DNA of 9,807 bases from contig CAMPKG010000106.1 in assembly GCA_946887085.1 (NCBI GenBank), positions 1-9,807 on the forward strand, in the 5' to 3' direction. A model generated the notes under the pieces. The model ran no database searches. It saw only the letters and a list, made by a program, of their open reading frames with translations, and was not told where the DNA came from. This document shows, one piece after another, positions 6,812-9,807 of this stretch (position 1 is its first letter; each line of letters starts with the position of its first letter). The translations under genes were made by a program, and so were the position numbers. Source of the stretch: an uncultured Sphingobacteriales bacterium. Lineage in GTDB: Bacteria; Bacteroidota; Bacteroidia; Chitinophagales; Chitinophagaceae.

Positions 6812-6815
6812 GGGC
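6787..6815 (-). terminator. Intrinsic terminator directly before the thioesterase gene
   Basis: On the - strand, GCCCTTCGG and CCGAAGGGC form a perfect 9 bp stem with a TGAT loop, followed by seven T (6793-6787). The structure is as complete as any terminator in the window. It ends only 4 bp before the ATG at 6782 and lies 27 bp after the candidate micro-ORF stop. It must either end the micro-ORF transcript or act as an attenuator for the thioesterase. Confidence 0.85.
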
Positions 6816-6842
6816 AGTATGCACGTTTTTGTATTTTTCCTG

Positions 6843-6911
6843 TTATTGGTACAATAATGCCTTACCCTTCGTCCTTAACGGGGTCTTACAACGTTTCGTA
6901 TGTTTCGGCAT
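6843..6911 (-). CDS. Candidate 22-residue basic micro-ORF
   Basis: An ATG at 6911 opens a frame of 22 codons ending in TAA. The peptide begins MPKHTKRCK, has PLRTKG in the middle and ends KALLYQ, with five Lys, two Arg, one His and no acidic residue. I do not recognise it; it does not match the bTHX or bL36 patterns I know. Support is contextual: a near-consensus -7 element (TATCATTG) lies 14 bp upstream, a strong terminator 27 bp downstream, and the protease terminator isolates it on the other side. The cluster of basic residues resembles small ribosome-associated or RNA-binding peptides, which is inference only. Alternatives are a leader peptide in an attenuator, or a small RNA whose ORF is accidental. 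Chance ORFs of this length are common, so the claim rests on context. Confidence 0.45.
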   Translation of the reverse strand: MPKHTKRCKTPLRTKGKALLYQ

Positions 6912-6925
6912 TTTGTTCACAGCTG

Positions 6926-6957
6926 CAATGATAAGTAGAAAAATCAGTTACCCCGAA
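6926..6957 (-). promoter_or_regulatory. Candidate promoter of the micro-ORF
   Basis: On the - strand, TTCG (6957-6954) is followed after 20 bp by TATCATTG (6933-6926), one mismatch from TAnnTTTG. It ends 14 bp before the micro-ORF ATG, giving a leader of under 10 nt. It lies downstream of the protease terminator, so it would drive an independent transcript. Confidence 0.4.
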
Positions 6958-6968
6958 TAAATTTTTGC

Positions 6969-7006
6969 AAATAAAAAGGAGCGTTCGTTGTTTGAAGGCT
7001 CCTTTT
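6969..7006 (-). terminator. Intrinsic terminator of the metalloprotease gene
   Basis: On the - strand, AAAAGGAGC pairs with GCTCCTTTT across a loop that can close further with three TTC/GAA pairs, then runs into TTTTTATTT. It starts about 20 bp after the protease stop codon at 7027-7029. Confidence 0.8.
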
Positions 7007-7026
7007 ATTTATCAGTTGGTTACTCT

Positions 7027-9282
7027 TTATTGTTTTTGAAGCGTGCCGTTGTAGCTCGCTGCTTCGCTGCTGATGCGATAGTAGTAAAGCGCAGGTGCCA
7101 GTTGGGAAGCGTCAACCTTGTTCGTTGTTCCGCTTTCGAATTTGCTTTCCAAAACCAGCTTCCCTTCTACAGAAAAGAGGCGGAATACCGTGTTCTTATT
7201 TTCAGCAGGCACCCAAACGTTCCAGTTGCGGCTTGTAGGGTTGGGATAGAAATAAATAGCATTGTTAGCACTATTTACATCTTTAACCGATACGGGAGTG
7301 TACGTGTAGAAAGCTGAACCACCACCCAATGTAGAAGTTTGGAATATTGCAAAAACGGTATCAGCAATGTTATACGGTGCCCAGTTAGTTTGTGTTGGAG
7401 CAGTTCCGAATTTGTGAATTTTTACATCACCCGCGGTTGCGCCTGCAAGTCCATTTGCAGGATTGGGATTGACAGTGCCCGGTACAGTATATAAGCGCAT
7501 TTTCGAGGACGTCAAGACTGAGTCAGGTATAGTGCCATTGGCGTCAGCGATGTCTGTTTTTATGAATGGGAAATAAACGAAAACAGAAGTTGTTGGTTGT
7601 GTTGTTGGTTTAACCGACCAATAACGATTTACAGCAATGTTTTTGCTCTCTACGTTTTGCGTACCGGCCGGGAAACTCAGGTTGACACCTGTTCCCGAAC
7701 CGTATGCCAATGATGTGGCGGTCTTTACTTCGAAGCCCGCGTCATTCAGGTCGCCGATGTTGTTACCATTATGGTCAATGGCCACCACGATCTTGTCATC
7801 AGTCTCGTCCAGGTTATTATTGTCGTTCCAATAGTAGGTGATGCCATCTTCGCTGGTGCATTCACGGTTTGCAAACAGCGTTTTAGGCCCGCTTGAAACT
7901 GGCGAAGTAGGAGCATAATGAGTTGCGCAGGGAGCAATAGCAACTTCGTCTCTGATGAGGTCTCCGGGCATTGGGCCGAAGCCGTTGGCGAAGTTGATAC
8001 CTACGCCGCTGGCAAGATGGCAGTAGCTCATAATGGTACCACCATTGGAAGGATATTTTGGTGTTGGCTCAGGGCAGCCGCCTTGTGTAGGCACACATGC
8101 GTCGATAGCACCGGTTGGTGTAGGCCATCCGCAACTGTGCGTATGCGGAGAACCCAGGTTGTGCCCCATTTCATGGGTCATCACTTCGATATCCCAGCTG
8201 TATGTAGGAAGGCTGGTGCCGCTCCACGTACCTTTGATGTTAGCAAAGGAATAGGGGCCATGTCCCCCCGATCCTGAATAGCTTGCACAAAGGCCGTTCA
8301 GCCATGCTACACCACCCATGTTGCCTGATGTTGTTGATACCAACATTGCAAGGTCGGCACCAAAAATGTTATTCTGAACATCATCACCGAATTCGTAGAG
8401 ATAATAATGTGAACTCTTAGACAACCATTGATAGTTATCAGATGAAGTGTTGATGACGATCTCTTTAATGCTGGTGTAAATTGCCTCATTGCGATACAGC
8501 GTAGCTACCATGTTGTATACAGACATGATATAAGTAAAGAACGACTGAGGATTGCTACCGTAGTCGAGGTACGTATCATAATCGGCCTTCAGGAATATCT
8601 CAACGTCCTTACAAGTGTTGTAGACATTCTTGTTCTGCGCCTTGGGCGTCATGTTCTTAACTGAAGGAAGTGTTTCCGTACCACAACCGGCAGTAGGAGT
8701 GGCTTTCAAGTTCAGGTCGTTGTACATCAGGTAGCTATTGCTTACCGATGCGTCTGTTCTGTTTTCCATCACCACGATGTTGCCCACACCCGGAAGAGAG
8801 AAAATGCCGTACACGATATTATCGAAGAAAGTGAACGCTGCAACAGAGCCCGGAACACCTTTTACTACGCCGCTATAATACAAACCAGGGGTATAGTTGA
8901 ACTCAGTCAGAGTATTGTAATGGTTCAGGTGCATTTTGAAATCGTGCGAGAAGAAATCATAACGCGCCAGTTCCACTTCGTATACGCCGCCATTGTTGTT
9001 GGGGATAGCAAGCGTCATCGCACGATTTTCTTCTTTCATCAGCTGTTTCAGCGCTGCAGTGTTCAGCGTGAGCACCTGTGCACCGGTAACCTGTTTTTCG
9101 ATTTCGGTCATGGGAAAAGCATCATCAACCTGGAAAAAGTTGCGCACAGTCACAAATTCATGCTGTTGCTTTTCTCGCTGGATGAATGCCTCCAGGGGGG
9201 TGTTACGTGCGGCGACATCGCCCACGTTCAAAAACAATGCGGCACAAAACAGGGCCAGGTAATTGTATAACGTTCGTCTCAT
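7027..9282 (-). CDS. Secreted reprolysin-like zinc metalloprotease with T9SS sorting domain
   Basis: This 751-residue protein starts MRRTLYNYLALFCAALFLNV, a Sec signal peptide with a likely cut after the AA near residue 25. Residues to about 210 form a pro- or N-terminal domain. A metzincin-type catalytic domain follows (about 225-455): the zinc site HEMGHNLGSPH gives ligands His370, His374 and His380 and catalytic Glu371, and GGTIMSYCH supplies the Met-turn (Met418). The domain has several Cys, suggesting disulfides. The third His is followed by Thr, not the Asp common in reprolysins. A middle beta-rich region (about 470-665) leads to a T9SS type A sorting domain (YFYPNPTSRNW, about 677 to the end, with LFSVEGKLV and YYYRISSE). 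The protein is thus predicted to be secreted across the outer membrane and to degrade extracellular protein or peptide. It is a single-gene unit with a TAATTTTG promoter element upstream and its own terminator. Confidence 0.93.
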   Translation of the reverse strand: MRRTLYNYLALFCAALFLNVGDVAARNTPLEAFIQREKQQHEFVTVRNFFQVDDAFPMTEIEKQVTGAQVLTLNTAALKQLMKEENRAMTLAIPNNNGGVYEVELARYDFFSHDFKMHLNHYNTLTEFNYTPGLYYSGVVKGVPGSVAAFTFFDNIVYGIFSLPGVGNIVVMENRTDASVSNSYLMYNDLNLKATPTAGCGTETLPSVKNMTPKAQNKNVYNTCKDVEIFLKADYDTYLDYGSNPQSFFTYIMSVYNMVATLYRNEAIYTSIKEIVINTSSDNYQWLSKSSHYYLYEFGDDVQNNIFGADLAMLVSTTSGNMGGVAWLNGLCASYSGSGGHGPYSFANIKGTWSGTSLPTYSWDIEVMTHEMGHNLGSPHTHSCGWPTPTGAIDACVPTQGGCPEPTPKYPSNGGTIMSYCHLASGVGINFANGFGPMPGDLIRDEVAIAPCATHYAPTSPVSSGPKTLFANRECTSEDGITYYWNDNNNLDETDDKIVVAIDHNGNNIGDLNDAGFEVKTATSLAYGSGTGVNLSFPAGTQNVESKNIAVNRYWSVKPTTQPTTSVFVYFPFIKTDIADANGTIPDSVLTSSKMRLYTVPGTVNPNPANGLAGATAGDVKIHKFGTAPTQTNWAPYNIADTVFAIFQTSTLGGGSAFYTYTPVSVKDVNSANNAIYFYPNPTSRNWNVWVPAENKNTVFRLFSVEGKLVLESKFESGTTNKVDASQLAPALYYYRISSEAASYNGTLQKQ

Positions 9283-9300
9283 AATTTGTAATTAGCTGCG

Positions 9301-9308
9301 CAAAATTA
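9301..9308 (-). promoter_or_regulatory. -7 element of the metalloprotease gene
   Basis: TAATTTTG on the - strand matches TAnnTTTG exactly and ends 18 bp before the ATG at 9282. No clear TTTG lies at the -33 position. The 104 bp between this gene and the acyltransferase stop holds no strong terminator. Confidence 0.5.
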
Positions 9309-9386
9309 GGGTATAATCAGATACAGCAGTGCTAAATACCATGTTTTTTCTTATGGATATCAAACACTTGCATTAAAATGACAATG

Positions 9387-9807
9387 TCAGTTTGGCCTGG
9401 AGATAAGTCTGCGCAACGGACGTTCAATGAAATAGAAACTGCCTGCCGCCGAAAGCATAAGGAACAAAAGATAACTGTAGAAAAATGACGTCCCTCCTAA
9501 ATGAAGCCATTTGTCGTTTGCCAGGACAAAATACCGATGTAAGGGTTCTTGTAGTATGTATATGCCGTAGCTGATCTCGCCAAGGAAAACTATTGGCCTT
9601 AATGAGAGAAATGCCGAATTGTTTGACGCAATACTGACGATCAGCAGCGCAAATAGTGGAGCAAGCAAGCCATTATGTAAGCTCACTCCGCCCGGCGCGA
9701 AATTGACAATGAGCACGACCAGGATAGTTAAAGGCAGGGTGAGATATCTCCATCGTTCTTTCTTTAACCCAAAGTAGAATATGGCAGCTGCCATCCCTAC
9801 CAGGAAT
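9387..9807 (-). CDS. Acyltransferase-3 family membrane protein, C-terminal part
   Basis: The frame is open to the right edge; an ATG at 9794 is internal, because the codons before it (FLVG) continue the same membrane helix. About 140 residues are visible, with hydrophobic helices FLVGMAAAIFYFGL, LTLPLTILVVLIVNFA, GLLAPLFALLIVSIA and SFFYSYLLFLMLSAAGSFYF. The segment FLGEISYGIYILQEPLHRYF matches the late conserved motif of acyltransferase family 3 (SYg-Yl-H-P, with Gln in place of the usual His), and FIERPLRRLI is the typical family ending. Members transfer acyl groups, often acetyl or succinyl, to surface polysaccharides, lipids or antibiotics at the inner membrane. The N-terminal catalytic His region is outside the window, so the substrate cannot be judged. 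Confidence 0.85.
   Translation of the reverse strand, partial: FLVGMAAAIFYFGLKKERWRYLTLPLTILVVLIVNFAPGGVSLHNGLLAPLFALLIVSIASNNSAFLSLRPIVFLGEISYGIYILQEPLHRYFVLANDKWLHLGGTSFFYSYLLFLMLSAAGSFYFIERPLRRLISRPN

Noticed and set aside
6332..6815. Hairpins on both sides of the thioesterase gene sharing AGCCCTTC / GAAGGGC(T), as if a mobile repeat unit
   Set aside because: Similarity is limited to the stem core, loops and flanks differ, and there are no target-site duplications; similar terminator stems recur in such genomes.
8920..9270. 116-codon ORF on the + strand
   Set aside because: It is antisense to the N-terminus of the metalloprotease, with no supporting promoter or family.
9379..9389. TGACA-A-TGTCA palindrome at the acyltransferase stop
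   Set aside because: A 5 bp stem with a 1 nt loop cannot fold as a hairpin and has no strong T-tract. An operator is possible, but one copy is not evidence.
1..9807. CRISPR arrays, insertion sequences, tRNA or rRNA genes, defence or biosynthetic clusters
   Set aside because: I saw no regularly spaced repeats, transposase, cloverleaf or rRNA sequence, and no such protein families on either strand.

Overview
The window reads as chromosomal DNA of a Bacteroidota bacterium, most likely a Chitinophagaceae-like member. Two predicted secreted proteins end in type IX secretion (T9SS) type A sorting domains with the YPNP motif. Several genes are preceded by the Bacteroidota -7 promoter element TAnnTTTG, in one case with a matching -33 TTTG at 19 bp, and Shine-Dalgarno sequences are weak or absent. 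The assignment below phylum level is inference from protein style only.

Left part (1-3171, + strand): the 3' part of a DUF1800 gene, cut by the left edge, is followed after 19 bp by a DUF1501 gene. The second protein has an RR-containing signal and a T9SS tail. The two families are often neighbours and probably form one transcription unit for a surface or secreted function that is not yet defined. The 265 bp gap at 3172-3436 lies between convergent units and holds three hairpins.

Middle part (3381-5082, - strand): a ribosome/tRNA maturation block reads rimM, trmD, rplS. rimM and trmD are 3 bp apart. rplS has its own well-formed promoter and a strong terminator. rpsP, which often heads this operon in bacteria, is not next to rimM. 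Upstream lies a 75-residue, very highly charged, probably disordered protein (- strand) with its own terminator, divergent from an AIM24/TIGR00266 family gene (+ strand, 5520-6311).

Right part (6312-9807, - strand): a hotdog-fold acyl-CoA thioesterase converges on the AIM24 gene. A candidate 22-codon basic micro-ORF (6843-6911) sits between two terminators upstream of the thioesterase. It is the least ordinary object in the window. Next come a large secreted reprolysin-like zinc metalloprotease with a T9SS tail and, at the right edge, the C-terminal part of an acyltransferase-3 membrane protein.

I see no mobile element, CRISPR array, rRNA or tRNA, and no clear defence or biosynthetic system. 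Most of the window is ordinary housekeeping and secretion content. The points worth following are the micro-ORF with its terminator against the thioesterase start, the Tat-like plus T9SS combination, and the orphan charged protein.
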